Shown: one piece after another, positions 54,845 to 63,995 of the stretch | Position numbering within the stretch: position 1 is the first letter of the stretch | Layout of the letters: every line of letters starts with the position of its first letter | Origin: Myxococcaceae bacterium | Lineage (GTDB): Bacteria > Myxococcota > Myxococcia > Myxococcales > Myxococcaceae | Assembly (NCBI GenBank): GCA_003818285.1 | Contig: RPRB01000002.1 | Coordinates: 1 to 64,000 of the forward strand | Reading direction: 5' to 3' | Length of the DNA: 64,000 nucleotides | Program-made: the position numbers and the translations under genes | Notes under the pieces: generated by a model | What the model was told of the DNA's origin: nothing | Seen by the model: the letters and a program-made list of their open reading frames with translations, nothing else | The model's database searches: none

Positions 54845-57355
54845 TCACTGGCAGACGTATTTCCCCGGCTGGACCCGCTGGCACATGTCCGGCGGACCGT
54901 GCTGCTCCCAGAACTCCACCAGACCGATCCGACGGGCAGCGTCGGGGAACTCGGCCAGGGTCCGCACCGCGCGCCCGTACGGGGTCCAGAACAACGGGAG
55001 GACGAGGGCGTCATTCCCGGTGAGACCCCGGGCGAGGACCTCGAGCCCTTCTCGCGGGCGACCCAGTCGGATCAGCCCGTAAGGCGCCACTCCGCTCACC
55101 GCGGAGGAGTGCGTGGCGAGATGGCGCTCGATCTTGCTCAGCGCCTGATCGCGTGCGCGGACGTCGCCCAGGGCGCCGCGGGCAATGTCCTCGGCCGTGC
55201 CTGCCGGAAGGTCCTGCCCCAGCGCGGTCAGCGCCGAGGTCAGCTGCGCGAGGGCCTCCTCGCGCTGACCTCGCGCCTCGGCGACGTAGGAGAGGCCGAG
55301 TCCCACGTGCGCCAGTCCGACGTCCCGGGCGCGGCGGGCCAACCGCTCCGCGAGGTCGAGGTCTCCGGCGGAGAACGCGCTGATCGCACGCCAGTGCAGG
55401 CCGTTGGGATACATCGGGTCGATGCTCAGCATCCGATCCAGGAGCGCACTCCCCTCCCGGACGTGGCCCTTGCAGATCAGGCTCGTCGCGAACCAGAAAT
55501 TGGCCGTGACATCGTCCGGATCCAGCTCCAGCGCGCGCAGGAAGGCGGCCTTGGCCTTCACGTATTGCCGGCGCTCCTCGAACGCGAGGGCGAGCACGGC
55601 CTGAGGCTCGGCGAGGGATGGATCCAGCTCGATGGCGCGATGCGCTGCCTTCTCGGCTCCATCCAGCGCGGAGTTGAGGTCAGCGGGCCGGTAGACCGGC
55701 ATGAGCACCCACATCGCGCCGAGCCGACCCGCTGCCCGGGCGTAGCTGGGGTCGAGTCGCAGCGCCTGCTCGAGCTGGGCGATCCCATCCGGGAACCGCG
55801 CGCCGTCCCGCCGCGTGAAGATCGCGCTGGCCTGGAGATAGAGCGCATGGGCCTCGGGGTTCCTCGTGGCGACGGGGACCAGCCGCTGACGCTGATCTCC
55901 CTGGAGCACGACCCGGAGCTCGTCCGTGATGGCGCGCGCGATCCGCTCCTGGAGGTCGAAGACGTTCGTTAGGTCGCCCTCGAAGGTGTGGGACCAGAGG
56001 TGGAACCCATCCTCGGCCTGGATGAGCTGAGCAGTGATCCGAACCCGGTTTCCCTGCTTCCGGACCGAGCCCTCGACGAGGTTTGCGACGCCGAGCGCCT
56101 CTCCGATCGTACGGGCGTCCTGGTTCTTTCCCTTGAACTGGAACGACGAGGTTCGGCCCGCCACCTTCAGCCCCCTCACCCGGGCCAGCGCATCGAGGAG
56201 CTCCTCGGTGACTCCGTCGGAGAAGTACTCCTGCTCCTTGTCCGAGCTGAGGTTCACGAAGGGCAGCACGGCGATCGACGGCGTGACACCGGCTCGCTGG
56301 GCGCCCGACCGGTCCGTCTCGGCGCGCTTTCCGAGCGCCGGCGCGAGCTTCCACCCAGAGTCGACGGCCCGGATCACCGCGGCGAGCGTGACCAGACCGA
56401 CCGCCGTGGCCACCCAGATCCACCAGCGGCGCCCACGCAGCTCGGGGCTCGCGATCGCCGGCGTCGTGCTCGACGTGGGCGCACGGAGCGCCTCGAGGTG
56501 GAAGGCCAGGTCCCGCGCCGACTGGAACCGGCGGCCCGGATCCTTCTCCAGACACCGACCGACGACCTGAGCCACGTTCGGGGGAATGGTGGCCGGAAGC
56601 GGCTCGGGGTCGTGATGGAGGATGGCGTATCCGCTCTCCACGGCCGAAGCGCCGGGGAAGGCCCGCCGGCCCGCCAGGAGCTCGTACAGCACCGCGCCGA
56701 GGCTGAAGAGGTCAGTCCGGGCGTCGACCGGGTCGCCCCGCACCTGCTCTGGTGACATGTAGCCGGGCGTGCCGATCACGATTCCGGTTCCGGTCTTCAC
56801 GCCCCCCGAGGCCACGGTCTCGCTCAGGAGGTCGCGCGGACTGGTGTCGCTCGGGACGGCTGGCTCGTGTGCCGCGGCAATCACCTTGGCGATGCCGAAG
56901 TCGAGCAGCTTCACGTGCCCGTCGCGGGTCACCAGCACGTTCTCCGGTTTGAGATCTCGGTGGACGATGCCTCGCTCGTGCGCCGCCGCCAGACCCTCGG
57001 CCATCTGCGTCGCCCAGGCGAGGGCGGTGGGAAGCGGCACGGCGCCCTTCCCCAGTCGGGTCCGGAGCGTCTCTCCCTGGAGCAGCTCGGTGACGAAGTA
57101 TGGCTTGCCGTCGTGGACGCCCACGTCATGGAGGGCGACCACGTTGGGATGATTGACCGAGCTGACCAGCCTGGCTTCCCGCTCGAAGCGCTCGACGAAT
57201 GCTCCGTCCGCGCCGAGCTCCTCGGAGACCACCTTGACCGCCACCTCCCGCCCGAGGCGGATGTCCCTGGCCCGGTAGACCTCGGCCATCCCGCCAGCCC
57301 CGAGGAGAGCGACGACCTCGTAGGGTCCCAGTCGGGCGCCGGGCTCCAAGCGCAT
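54845..57355 (-). CDS. Ser/Thr protein kinase with TolB-like and TPR domains
   Basis: An 836-residue protein. The N-terminal Hanks kinase is complete (GAGGMAEV, K41, HRDLKPEN with D134, D152-F-G). One membrane helix follows near 311-333 (WWIWVATAVGLVTLAAV). Next comes a TolB-like domain found with adenylate cyclases and kinases (IAVLPFVNLSSDKEQEYFSD, VEGSVRKQGNRVRITAQLI), then TPR repeats to about residue 800. The start at ATG 57355 gives the usual kinase N-terminus; a longer open frame upstream is not conserved-looking. Its target is unknown. Confidence 0.92.
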   Translation of the reverse strand: MRLEPGARLGPYEVVALLGAGGMAEVYRARDIRLGREVAVKVVSEELGADGAFVERFEREARLVSSVNHPNVVALHDVGVHDGKPYFVTELLQGETLRTRLGKGAVPLPTALAWATQMAEGLAAAHERGIVHRDLKPENVLVTRDGHVKLLDFGIAKVIAAAHEPAVPSDTSPRDLLSETVASGGVKTGTGIVIGTPGYMSPEQVRGDPVDARTDLFSLGAVLYELLAGRRAFPGASAVESGYAILHHDPEPLPATIPPNVAQVVGRCLEKDPGRRFQSARDLAFHLEALRAPTSSTTPAIASPELRGRRWWIWVATAVGLVTLAAVIRAVDSGWKLAPALGKRAETDRSGAQRAGVTPSIAVLPFVNLSSDKEQEYFSDGVTEELLDALARVRGLKVAGRTSSFQFKGKNQDARTIGEALGVANLVEGSVRKQGNRVRITAQLIQAEDGFHLWSHTFEGDLTNVFDLQERIARAITDELRVVLQGDQRQRLVPVATRNPEAHALYLQASAIFTRRDGARFPDGIAQLEQALRLDPSYARAAGRLGAMWVLMPVYRPADLNSALDGAEKAAHRAIELDPSLAEPQAVLALAFEERRQYVKAKAAFLRALELDPDDVTANFWFATSLICKGHVREGSALLDRMLSIDPMYPNGLHWRAISAFSAGDLDLAERLARRARDVGLAHVGLGLSYVAEARGQREEALAQLTSALTALGQDLPAGTAEDIARGALGDVRARDQALSKIERHLATHSSAVSGVAPYGLIRLGRPREGLEVLARGLTGNDALVLPLFWTPYGRAVRTLAEFPDAARRIGLVEFWEQHGPPDMCQRVQPGKYVCQ

Positions 57356-57389
57356 GGCCGCGACCTTACACCGCCATCCCGGACGCGGC

Positions 57390-58040
57390 TCAGGCACGTG
57401 GTTGGCGTGGTCTTCGCCCGCGCCGCCGGTTCTTCGCGGTCGTCCCGCAGGTCTCCATCTCGCACCACCGGCGGAGCCCGTTCCGGCTCCGGTCGACATA
57501 CACCCAGCCGCAATTCTCGCCGCCGCAGACGCGCAGGCGCTCGGACTCCGGAGAGAGAAGAAGCTGGACCGCGTCCCACACCACGGGCCACATCGGCCCG
57601 TCGAGCGATTCCTCGAACCCTGACCACCCGGCGCGGACCTCGGTGGTCTTCGGTCCGGCCGGCTCGAGCACCAGGTGCGCCAGCGCGAGGTGCAGATAAG
57701 GGTTCAGCCGCTCGAGCGCAGCGGGGACCCCTCGCCCGGAGACCAGCGCCACGACGCAGCGGTGGAGCACCCGCCGGAGCTCGCGGCAGCGCTCCAGGGC
57801 CCGCTGGGCCGCGGCGGGATCGGCCCCGGCCAGCTTCCGCAGCCTCCCCGCGGACGTGGCGCTGAACAGCCCCGCCTCGGTTCCCCACGTGAGCACCCGT
57901 TCGTAGTCGGAGAGACGATCCAGCAGCGGCCCGGCGGAGGTCCAGTCGACCGTGTTCAGGAGGTCCAGCGCCGGCTGCCCTCCGACGAACTTGAAGGGGA
58001 GCGTCGGGGCGAGTGGCGGGAGCGATTCCAGAGCTTCCAT
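57390..58040 (-). CDS. CGNR zinc-finger/ABATE-domain transcription regulator
   Basis: A 216-residue protein. The N-terminal ABATE-like region (FVGGQPALDLLNTVDW) is followed by the C-terminal CGNR zinc finger: CGGENCGWVYVDRSRN and WCEMETCGTTAKNRRRG. Members are putative stress-responsive regulators. It is divergent from the monooxygenase gene, with shared operator repeats between them, so autoregulation and control of the neighbour are likely but inferred. Confidence 0.85.
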   Translation of the reverse strand: MEALESLPPLAPTLPFKFVGGQPALDLLNTVDWTSAGPLLDRLSDYERVLTWGTEAGLFSATSAGRLRKLAGADPAAAQRALERCRELRRVLHRCVVALVSGRGVPAALERLNPYLHLALAHLVLEPAGPKTTEVRAGWSGFEESLDGPMWPVVWDAVQLLLSPESERLRVCGGENCGWVYVDRSRNGLRRWCEMETCGTTAKNRRRGRRPRQPRA

Positions 58041-58053
58041 GGTCCGACAGTGT

Positions 58054-58132
58054 ACACCTGTTTCATGGCCTTGACAGGTGTCAGTGGTCCCGAATAGTCT
58101 GACACCATAAAGAGAGCCTTAGAAGGTGTCAG
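58054..58132. promoter_or_regulatory. Repeated operator half-sites in the CGNR-ABM divergent region
   Basis: Three copies of an 8-base motif lie in 105 bases: GGTGTCAG at 58077-58084, its complement CTGACACC at 58099-58106, and GGTGTCAG at 58125-58132. A related ACACCTGT/ACAGGTGT pair is at 58054-58061 and 58074-58081. The arrangement suggests binding sites for the CGNR regulator. Confidence 0.65.
58071..58100 (+). promoter_or_regulatory. Sigma70-like promoter for the ABM-domain gene
   Basis: TTGACA (58071-58076) is a perfect -35, with TAGTCT (58095-58100) as -10 after 18 bases. It overlaps two operator half-sites, so a bound protein would block or alter its use. Confidence 0.55.
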
Positions 58133-58145
58133 CGAGGAGGAGTGA

Positions 58146-58475
58146 ATGGAACCCCTGATCACACGACTCTGGGAAGGCAGCACCCGCGCCGCGGACGCCG
58201 ACCGGTACCTCGAGTACCTGCATTCCACGGGGCTGCGCGACTACCAGCGAGCCCCTGGGAACCAGGGCGTCCTTGCCCTGCGAGGCGTCGCCGGGGACCG
58301 CGCCGATTTCCTGCTCCTCACCTTCTGGGACTCCGAGGCGGCGATTCGCGGCTTCGCCGGGGAGCCCATCGAGCGGGCCCGCTTCTACCCCGAGGACGAG
58401 GCGTTCCTGATCCGCCGTCAGGAGACGGTCCGGCACCTCGACCTGGTCCACCACGCGGCGCTCCGGCTGCGCTGA
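58146..58475 (+). CDS. Antibiotic-biosynthesis-monooxygenase (ABM)-like protein
   Basis: A 109-residue ferredoxin-like alpha/beta-barrel protein of the ABM type (RLWEGSTRAADADRYLEYL; FLLLTFWDSEAAIRGFAG). Members are small oxygenases or stress proteins. It has GAGGAGG at 58134-58140 and is controlled from the repeated-operator region shared with the CGNR gene. Followed 18 bases later by an EamA transporter gene. Confidence 0.82.
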   Translation: MEPLITRLWEGSTRAADADRYLEYLHSTGLRDYQRAPGNQGVLALRGVAGDRADFLLLTFWDSEAAIRGFAGEPIERARFYPEDEAFLIRRQETVRHLDLVHHAALRLR

Positions 58476-58493
58476 GTCCCGGGAAGCCCGCTC

Positions 58494-59462
58494 ATGGGTC
58501 GGCCAGCCACCTCCTCGGTCGCCGCCGCGTTCGCCGCGATCTACGTCTTCTGGGGCACGACCTTCCTCGCCATCCGGTGGGCGGTGGCAGACGTGCCGCC
58601 GCTGCTGACCATCGCCATTCGCTGCATGGCCGGCGGCGCGCTCCTGCTCCTCTGGCTCCGTGTTCGGGGTGGATGGGTTCCGTCCTCGCCGAGAGCCTGG
58701 GCCAGGGCCACCGTCGCCGGGACCCTGCTCTTCCTCGGGTGTCACTCGGTGATGGCCAGCGTCGAGCAGCGCGTGAGCTCGGGCGAGACGGCGCTGCTGA
58801 TGACCGCCATCCCGCTCTGGCTGGTGCTCCTCGATTCCCTTCGCCGGCGCGTCGCTCCCCCGCCCCTGGTCGTCGTCGGCCTGCTCGTCGGGGCCGGTGG
58901 GGTGGCGCTCCTGACCGGGTCGGCCGCCCTCTCCGGGGGCCGCGCCGGCGATCGGATCGCCCTGGTGCTCTGCGCGCTGGCCTGGGCGGTCGGTTCACTC
59001 GTCGCTCGCGACGGAGAGCGCCCGGCCTCGGCCGTCCAGGCCACCGCGATGCAGCTGCTGAGCGGCGGGGCCGTCGTGACGGCGGTCGGGGCGCTCTCCT
59101 CGGAGGGGGCGCGATGGGCGACGGTTCACCTCACTGCACGGGCGGGCTGGTCGCTGGTCTTTCTGGTCGTGTGCGGGACCGTCCTCGGGATGGCCTCGTA
59201 CACCTGGCTCCTCCGGGTCACGAGCCCGGCCGCGGTCGGAACGTACGCCTTCGTCAACCCGGTGATCGCCCTCCTCCTCGGCCGCGCGGTCGGTGACGAC
59301 CAGCTCGGCCCCCGAACCGTAGCGGCCGCCGCCCTCGTCGTGGCGGGGGTGGTCCTCATCCAGCGCGCCGGCGCGGGCTCTCGAACGCGGATCGCGCGGG
59401 ACGCCTCGCTGCCGAACAGCGGACCGGACCGCCCCGCGCTGGGTATCCGCGGTTTGAACTGA
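58494..59462 (+). CDS. EamA/DMT-family transporter
   Basis: A 322-residue, about 10-helix drug/metabolite transporter. The two EamA halves show AIYVFWGTTFLAIRWAV near the start and GMASYTWLLRVTSPAAVGTYAFVNPVIALLLGR (in parts) near the end. Probably in one transcript with the ABM gene, giving a small export/detoxification unit under the CGNR regulator. Confidence 0.92.
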   Translation: MGRPATSSVAAAFAAIYVFWGTTFLAIRWAVADVPPLLTIAIRCMAGGALLLLWLRVRGGWVPSSPRAWARATVAGTLLFLGCHSVMASVEQRVSSGETALLMTAIPLWLVLLDSLRRRVAPPPLVVVGLLVGAGGVALLTGSAALSGGRAGDRIALVLCALAWAVGSLVARDGERPASAVQATAMQLLSGGAVVTAVGALSSEGARWATVHLTARAGWSLVFLVVCGTVLGMASYTWLLRVTSPAAVGTYAFVNPVIALLLGRAVGDDQLGPRTVAAAALVVAGVVLIQRAGAGSRTRIARDASLPNSGPDRPALGIRGLN

Positions 59463-59497
59463 GCGAAGCGCTGGACGTCGACTGCCCGGCGGCGTGT

Positions 59498-59553
59498 GCC
59501 TCCTCCGCGATCCTTTTGGTATGTGGAGTGTCATTCCACGTGCAGAAAGGATC
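59498..59553. repeat. 56-bp hairpin repeat, copy 1
   Basis: Begins GCCTCCTCCGCGATCCTTTT and ends GCAGAAAGGATC. The ends GATCCTTT (59509-59516) and AAAGGATC (59546-59553) form a perfect 8-bp stem, with an inner GTGGA/TCCAC pair. It looks like a REP/MITE-type element. Confidence 0.75.
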
Positions 59554-59609
59554 GGCCGCTCGCCGGGGACTCCGGCGCGCGTCGCCGCGGGCTGAGGCCG
59601 GCAGCGTGC

Positions 59610-59665
59610 GCCTCCTCCGCGATCCTTTTGGTATGTGGAGTGCCATTCCACGTGCAGAAAGGATC
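59610..59665. repeat. 56-bp hairpin repeat, copy 2
   Basis: Nearly identical to the copy at 59498 with one substitution in the loop (GTGTCATT to GTGCCATT), repeated 112 bases downstream in the same orientation. The rest of the 340-base gap 59463-59802 holds no gene. Confidence 0.75.
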
Positions 59666-59802
59666 ACCCGGCTCGGGGGTCTCCGGGCGAGCGGAGCCGT
59701 CCGGCACCCCGGACGGGTCTCGTCCATGCCCGGGTAACCATCTCCGTGTCCCGTTCTTGCAATCGAGCCTCCCGATGAACCCTGGGACTTCGCGAGCCAC
59801 CG

Positions 59803-60738
59803 GTGGACATACTGAGTGAGCTGCTCCGTCGGGCGGACTTCCGCGTCGAGGAGCCGCGTGTTCACTCCTTCGAGGGCCCCTGGGCTATCGAGCTCCCAAA
59901 GGAGCCGGTCGTGGTTCTCGTCCGGCGGGGTCGATGCAGCCTCTGGCCCGAAGGACCGCGGCATTCGCGTGGGCTCTCGAACGGTTCCGTTTTGCTCACG
60001 TCGGGAGCGAAAAGCTGCGTGCTTCAGGCTCTCGGGCCGAGGCTCGTCGAGACCGCAATCTTCAGCCCGAGAACCGGGGGACCTCTGGACGAGCCGGTCC
60101 TCCCTCCACGATCGAAGGAGCACGTTCAGATTCTCGCGGCGGAGGCGAGGTGGAGCACGAGAGAGGGCCCTGAGCTCGTGCTTCCGCCCTGGCTTCTCGC
60201 CGGTCCGGAGGCCGTTTCGCTGACCCACGGACGGAAACCGCTGCACGAGGCGCTCGCCGAGGAGCTCCTCATCCCTCGGCACGGGAGAAAGGCCGTGCTC
60301 CAGAGATTGCTCGAGGCGATCGTGATCCGCGCCCTCCGAGTCGAGCTGGTCGCCGGCTTCTGGAGCGTCCCGGGATGGCTCGGCGCGTTGACCGATCCCG
60401 TTCTCCGCGGGGCTCTTGGAGAGGCTTCGGACCTGTCGGCCGTCCGCTCGGTCCAAGCTCTGGCGGAGCACTCTCAGCGTTCCATCCGTCGGCTCAGCGC
60501 TCGGGTGAAGCAGATCTCCGGAGCTCGACCAGGAAAGCTCCTCCGGCAGCTTCGTCTGGCGGACGTGCTCCGGTCACTCGAGCATCCGGCGCCCTGCCTG
60601 AGCGACATCGCGCGTGCGGCGGGCTACGCCGACGTGTCGAGCTTCTGTCGGGCGTTCCGCCGAGAGATCGGTTGCACCCCCGCGGCGTACTGGCGCCGCC
60701 GTCATGGCCGTCGGCTTCCCCGCGTGATCCACTCCTGA
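59803..60738 (+). CDS. AraC-family transcription regulator
   Basis: A 311-residue regulator from a GTG. The N-terminal about 200 residues look like a cupin-type sensor (VVVLVRRGRCSLWPEG). The C-terminal AraC helix-turn-helix pair lies near 215-300 (LAEHSQRSIRRLSARVKQISG; LSDIARAAGYADVSSFCRAF). Its target and ligand are unknown. It is convergent with fusA and follows the hairpin repeats; its codon usage seems less GC-rich than the flanking genes. Confidence 0.85.
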   Translation: MDILSELLRRADFRVEEPRVHSFEGPWAIELPKEPVVVLVRRGRCSLWPEGPRHSRGLSNGSVLLTSGAKSCVLQALGPRLVETAIFSPRTGGPLDEPVLPPRSKEHVQILAAEARWSTREGPELVLPPWLLAGPEAVSLTHGRKPLHEALAEELLIPRHGRKAVLQRLLEAIVIRALRVELVAGFWSVPGWLGALTDPVLRGALGEASDLSAVRSVQALAEHSQRSIRRLSARVKQISGARPGKLLRQLRLADVLRSLEHPAPCLSDIARAAGYADVSSFCRAFRREIGCTPAAYWRRRHGRRLPRVIHS

Positions 60739-60810
60739 GGAGTGCCGCGCGTGCGGTCCCCACGCCAAGGGATGCCCGCAAAACGCGCGACGGGACGCCA
60801 GCTTCGCGGC

Positions 60811-62904
60811 TCAGTGCCCGCGGATCCGGGCGACGATCTCGTCGGCCACCGGCTTCGGCACCGCGGCGTAGTGGCTGAACTGCATCGTGTACGTCGCGCG
60901 GCCCTGGGTCCTCGACCGGAGGTCCGTCGCATAGCCGAACATCGTCGCCAGCGGCACCTGGCCCTGGATGTGCTGCGCCCCGCCTTTCGGCTCCATCCCC
61001 ACGACCTTCCCCCGCCGGGCGTTCAGGTCGCCGATCACGTCGCCCATGAACTCCTCGGGGGTCACCACCTCGATCGACATGATCGGCTCGAGCAGAACCG
61101 GCCCGGCCTGCGGCGCGCCCTCGCGCACCGCCATCGATCCCGCGATGCGGAATGCCACCTCGTTCGAGTCCACGTCGTGGAAGCTCCCGTCGATGGCCTC
61201 CACCGCGACGTCCACCATCGGGTAGCCCGCGAGCGGCCCGCTGCTCATCGCCTCCTGGGCCCCCTGGAACGCAGCCTCCACGAACTCCTTCGGCACCTTC
61301 CCGCCCACGATGGAGCTCTTGCTTCTGAACCCCTTCCCCGCCTCGTTGGGAGACAGCAGGAGCACGATGTCTCCGTACTGCCCCCGGCCGCCCGACTGAC
61401 GGATGTAGCGCCCGCGCGCCTCCACCGGCTGGGTGATGGTCTCCCGGTAAGCCACCTGTGGCTTGCCGACGTTGGCCTCGACCTTGAACTCGCGCAGGAG
61501 CCGGTCGACGATGATCTCCAGATGCAGCTCGCCCATCCCGGCGATCAGCGTCTGCCCGCTCTCGGGATCGGTCCGCACCCGGAACGACGGATCCTCCGAC
61601 GCCAGCTTCTGAAGTGACGTCCCGAGCTTGTCCTGGTCGGCCTTGGTCTTCGGCTCGATGGCGATGTCGATCACCGGCTCGGGGAACTCCATCCGCTCGA
61701 GCACGATGGCGTGGTGCTCGTCGCACAGCGTGTCACCGGTGGTGGTGAGCTTGAGACTCACCGCCGCCGCGATGTCCCCGGCCAGCACCTCGTCGATCTC
61801 GTCGCGCTTGTCGGCGCGCATCTGCACCAGCCGACCGATGCGCTCCCGCTTCCTCTTGGCCGGATTCCAGGCCGCCATCCCGGTCTCCAGCCGTCCGGAG
61901 TAGACCCGGATGAAGGTCAGCGTCCCCACGAAGGGGTCGGTCATGATCTTGAAGGCCAGCGCGCTGAAGGGCGCCGTGTCGCTGGTCTCGCGGGTGATGT
62001 CTGCGCCGGTCCTGGGGTCCTTGCCGTGCACCGGCGGGATGTCCAGCGGCGAGGGCAGCAAGTCCACCACGGCGTCCAGCAGCGGCTGCACGCCCTTGTG
62101 CTTGAAGGCCGAGCCGCAGAGCACCGGGAACAGCTTCCGGGCGATGCAGCCCTTCCGGAGGGCAGCGAGCAGCTCGGCGTCGGACGGCTCCTTCCCGTCC
62201 AGGTAGAGCTGCATCACGTGATCGTCCTGCTCGGCGCACGCCTCGATCAGGTGGGCCCGCGCCGCCTTCGCGGCGTCCATCAGCGCCGGCGGGACGTCCA
62301 CCACCTCGAAGCGGCTTCCGAGCTCCGACTCGTCGAAGGTGATGCCCTTCATCCGCACCAGGTCGATGACCCCCTGGTGCTGCTCCTCGCCGCCCCAGGG
62401 AATCTGGATCGGCACCGCGTTGGCCCTCAGCTTCTCCTTGATGCTCCGGACCGACATGTCGAAGTCGGCCCCCAGGCGGTCCATCTTGTTGATGAAGCAG
62501 ATGCGGGGCACCCCGTAGCGGTCCGCCTGGCGCCACACCGTCTCGCTCTGGGGCTCGACCCCGTTGGCCGCATCGAACACCGCGATGGCGCCGTCCAGGA
62601 CGCGAAGGGAGCGCTCCACCTCGATGGTGAAGTCCACGTGCCCCGGGGTGTCGATGATGTTGATCCGGTAACGCTGATCGTTGCGGGCCCAGAAGGCGGT
62701 GATCGCCGCCGAGGTGATGGTGATCCCGCGCTCGCGCTCCTGCACCATCCAGTCGGTGGTGGTGTTCGCGTCGTCGACGTCCCCCATCTTGTGGATGGTG
62801 CCGGTGTAGAAGAGGATCCGCTCGGTGGTGGTCGTCTTCCCGGCGTCGATGTGCGCCATGATGCCGATGTTGCGGTAGCGCTCGAGCGGGAAGTCGCGGG
62901 CCAT
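60811..62904 (-). CDS. fusA: Elongation factor G
   Basis: A 697-residue translocation GTPase. G1 [16 protein letters not shown]2 with ERGITI, G3 DTPGHVDFT and G4 [10 protein letters not shown] are all intact, followed by the domain IV-V region ending [10 protein letters not shown]. Last gene of the str operon here. A tuf gene usually follows fusA but an AraC-type gene on the other strand lies there instead. Confidence 0.98.
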   Translation of the reverse strand: MARDFPLERYRNIGIMAHIDAGKTTTTERILFYTGTIHKMGDVDDANTTTDWMVQERERGITITSAAITAFWARNDQRYRINIIDTPGHVDFTIEVERSLRVLDGAIAVFDAANGVEPQSETVWRQADRYGVPRICFINKMDRLGADFDMSVRSIKEKLRANAVPIQIPWGGEEQHQGVIDLVRMKGITFDESELGSRFEVVDVPPALMDAAKAARAHLIEACAEQDDHVMQLYLDGKEPSDAELLAALRKGCIARKLFPVLCGSAFKHKGVQPLLDAVVDLLPSPLDIPPVHGKDPRTGADITRETSDTAPFSALAFKIMTDPFVGTLTFIRVYSGRLETGMAAWNPAKRKRERIGRLVQMRADKRDEIDEVLAGDIAAAVSLKLTTTGDTLCDEHHAIVLERMEFPEPVIDIAIEPKTKADQDKLGTSLQKLASEDPSFRVRTDPESGQTLIAGMGELHLEIIVDRLLREFKVEANVGKPQVAYRETITQPVEARGRYIRQSGGRGQYGDIVLLLSPNEAGKGFRSKSSIVGGKVPKEFVEAAFQGAQEAMSSGPLAGYPMVDVAVEAIDGSFHDVDSNEVAFRIAGSMAVREGAPQAGPVLLEPIMSIEVVTPEEFMGDVIGDLNARRGKVVGMEPKGGAQHIQGQVPLATMFGYATDLRSRTQGRATYTMQFSHYAAVPKPVADEIVARIRGH

Positions 62905-62971
62905 GATCGGTCTCTACAAATGACAACGGCCGGGAAGCCCGGCCGTCGGAACATCGCACGAGCGGGGCTCG

Positions 62972-63442
62972 TTACCAGCGGTAGTGCGCGAAGGCCTTGT
63001 TGGCCTCGGCCATCTTGTGTGTGTCCTCGCGCTTCTTCACCGCGTTCCCGCGGTTGTTCGCCGCGTCCATGATCTCCCCGGCGAGCTTCTCCTCCATCGT
63101 CTTCTCACCACGGGCCTTGGCGTAGATGATCAGCCAGCGCATTCCCAGCGCCACCCGGCGGTCCTGCCGGACCTCCACCGGGACCTGGTAGGTCGCGCCA
63201 CCGACCCGGCGGCTCTTGACCTCGAGAACCGGCTTCACGTTGTCCAGCGCCTTCTTGAAGGTGCGGAGCGGCTCCTCTTTCGCCCGCTCCTCGATCAGGG
63301 CGAAGGCGCCGTAGCAGACGCGCTCGGCAATGGACTTCTTGCCCTTGCGCATCAGGTCGTTGACGAACTTGGTGACCAGCCGGTCCTGGAACTTCGGGTC
63401 GGGGAGAATCTTCCGCTTGGCGACGACGCGACGACGAGGCAT
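62972..63442 (-). CDS. rpsG: 30S ribosomal protein S7
   Basis: A 156-residue S7 ([20 protein letters not shown] start; [33 protein letters not shown] end). It starts 30S head assembly and sits at the exit site. Between rpsL and fusA as usual, with 15 bases to rpsL. Confidence 0.98.
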   Translation of the reverse strand: MPRRRVVAKRKILPDPKFQDRLVTKFVNDLMRKGKKSIAERVCYGAFALIEERAKEEPLRTFKKALDNVKPVLEVKSRRVGGATYQVPVEVRQDRRVALGMRWLIIYAKARGEKTMEEKLAGEIMDAANNRGNAVKKREDTHKMAEANKAFAHYRW

Positions 63443-63457
63443 CTGAATCCGGTTCCT

Positions 63458-63829
63458 TTAGCTCGGGCGCTTCGCGCCGTACTTGCTTCGGCCCTGCTTC
63501 CGACCCTGCACGCCGACCGAGTCCAGGGTGCCGCGGATGATGTGGTACCGCACGCCGGGGAGGTCCTTCACCCGGCCTCCGCGAATCATCACCACCGAGT
63601 GCTCCTGGAGATTGTGACCCACGCCAGGGATGTAGGACGTCACCTCGATGCCGTTGGTCAGCCGGACGCGGGCCACCTTCCGCAGCGCCGAGTTCGGCTT
63701 CTTCGGAGTGGTGGTGTAGACGCGGGTGCACACCCCACGCTTCTGGGGAGACTCCTTGAGCGCGGGGCTCTTCCCCTTCACCACGAGCTTCTCGCGCCCC
63801 TTGCGCACCAGCTGACTGATGGTCGGCAT
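63458..63829 (-). CDS. rpsL: 30S ribosomal protein S12
   Basis: A 123-residue S12, controlling decoding accuracy. Start [15 protein letters not shown]; the loops [11 protein letters not shown] and [10 protein letters not shown] carry the streptomycin-site lysines in the wild-type form. ATG 63829 gives the normal length. First gene of the str operon. Confidence 0.98.
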   Translation of the reverse strand: MPTISQLVRKGREKLVVKGKSPALKESPQKRGVCTRVYTTTPKKPNSALRKVARVRLTNGIEVTSYIPGVGHNLQEHSVVMIRGGRVKDLPGVRYHIIRGTLDSVGVQGRKQGRSKYGAKRPS

Positions 63830-63908
63830 CCGTCCCTTGTCCGTCGTACGGCGGAGGCCGCCGTGCGGGTACACGCCCGCCGCGAAAGCCCCCGAAAAGA
63901 GGGCGCGG

Positions 63909-63937
63909 TCTATCACGCTGAACGGCCTGGAAGTCAA
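63909..63937 (-). promoter_or_regulatory. Sigma70-like promoter of the str operon
   Basis: On the minus strand, TTGACT (63932-63937) and GATAGA (63909-63914) are 17 bases apart, about 80 bases upstream of the rpsL ATG. Confidence 0.5.
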
Positions 63938-63978
63938 GCGTCAGGCGTCATGGCCACGCCGGGCGCCCCCCCGGGCGA

Positions 63979-63995
63979 GGGGGGCTCAGCCCCCC
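63979..63995. other. GC-rich hairpin at the window end
   Basis: A 7-bp stem GGGGGGC/GCCCCCC with loop TCA, close to another C/G run at 63964-63975. No T-run follows on either strand within the window, so it cannot be called a terminator. Confidence 0.3.

Noticed and set aside
58995-59651. Minus-strand frame crossing the hairpin repeats
   Set aside because: It is antisense to the EamA gene and its repeated peptide comes from the 56-bp repeats, not from a protein family.
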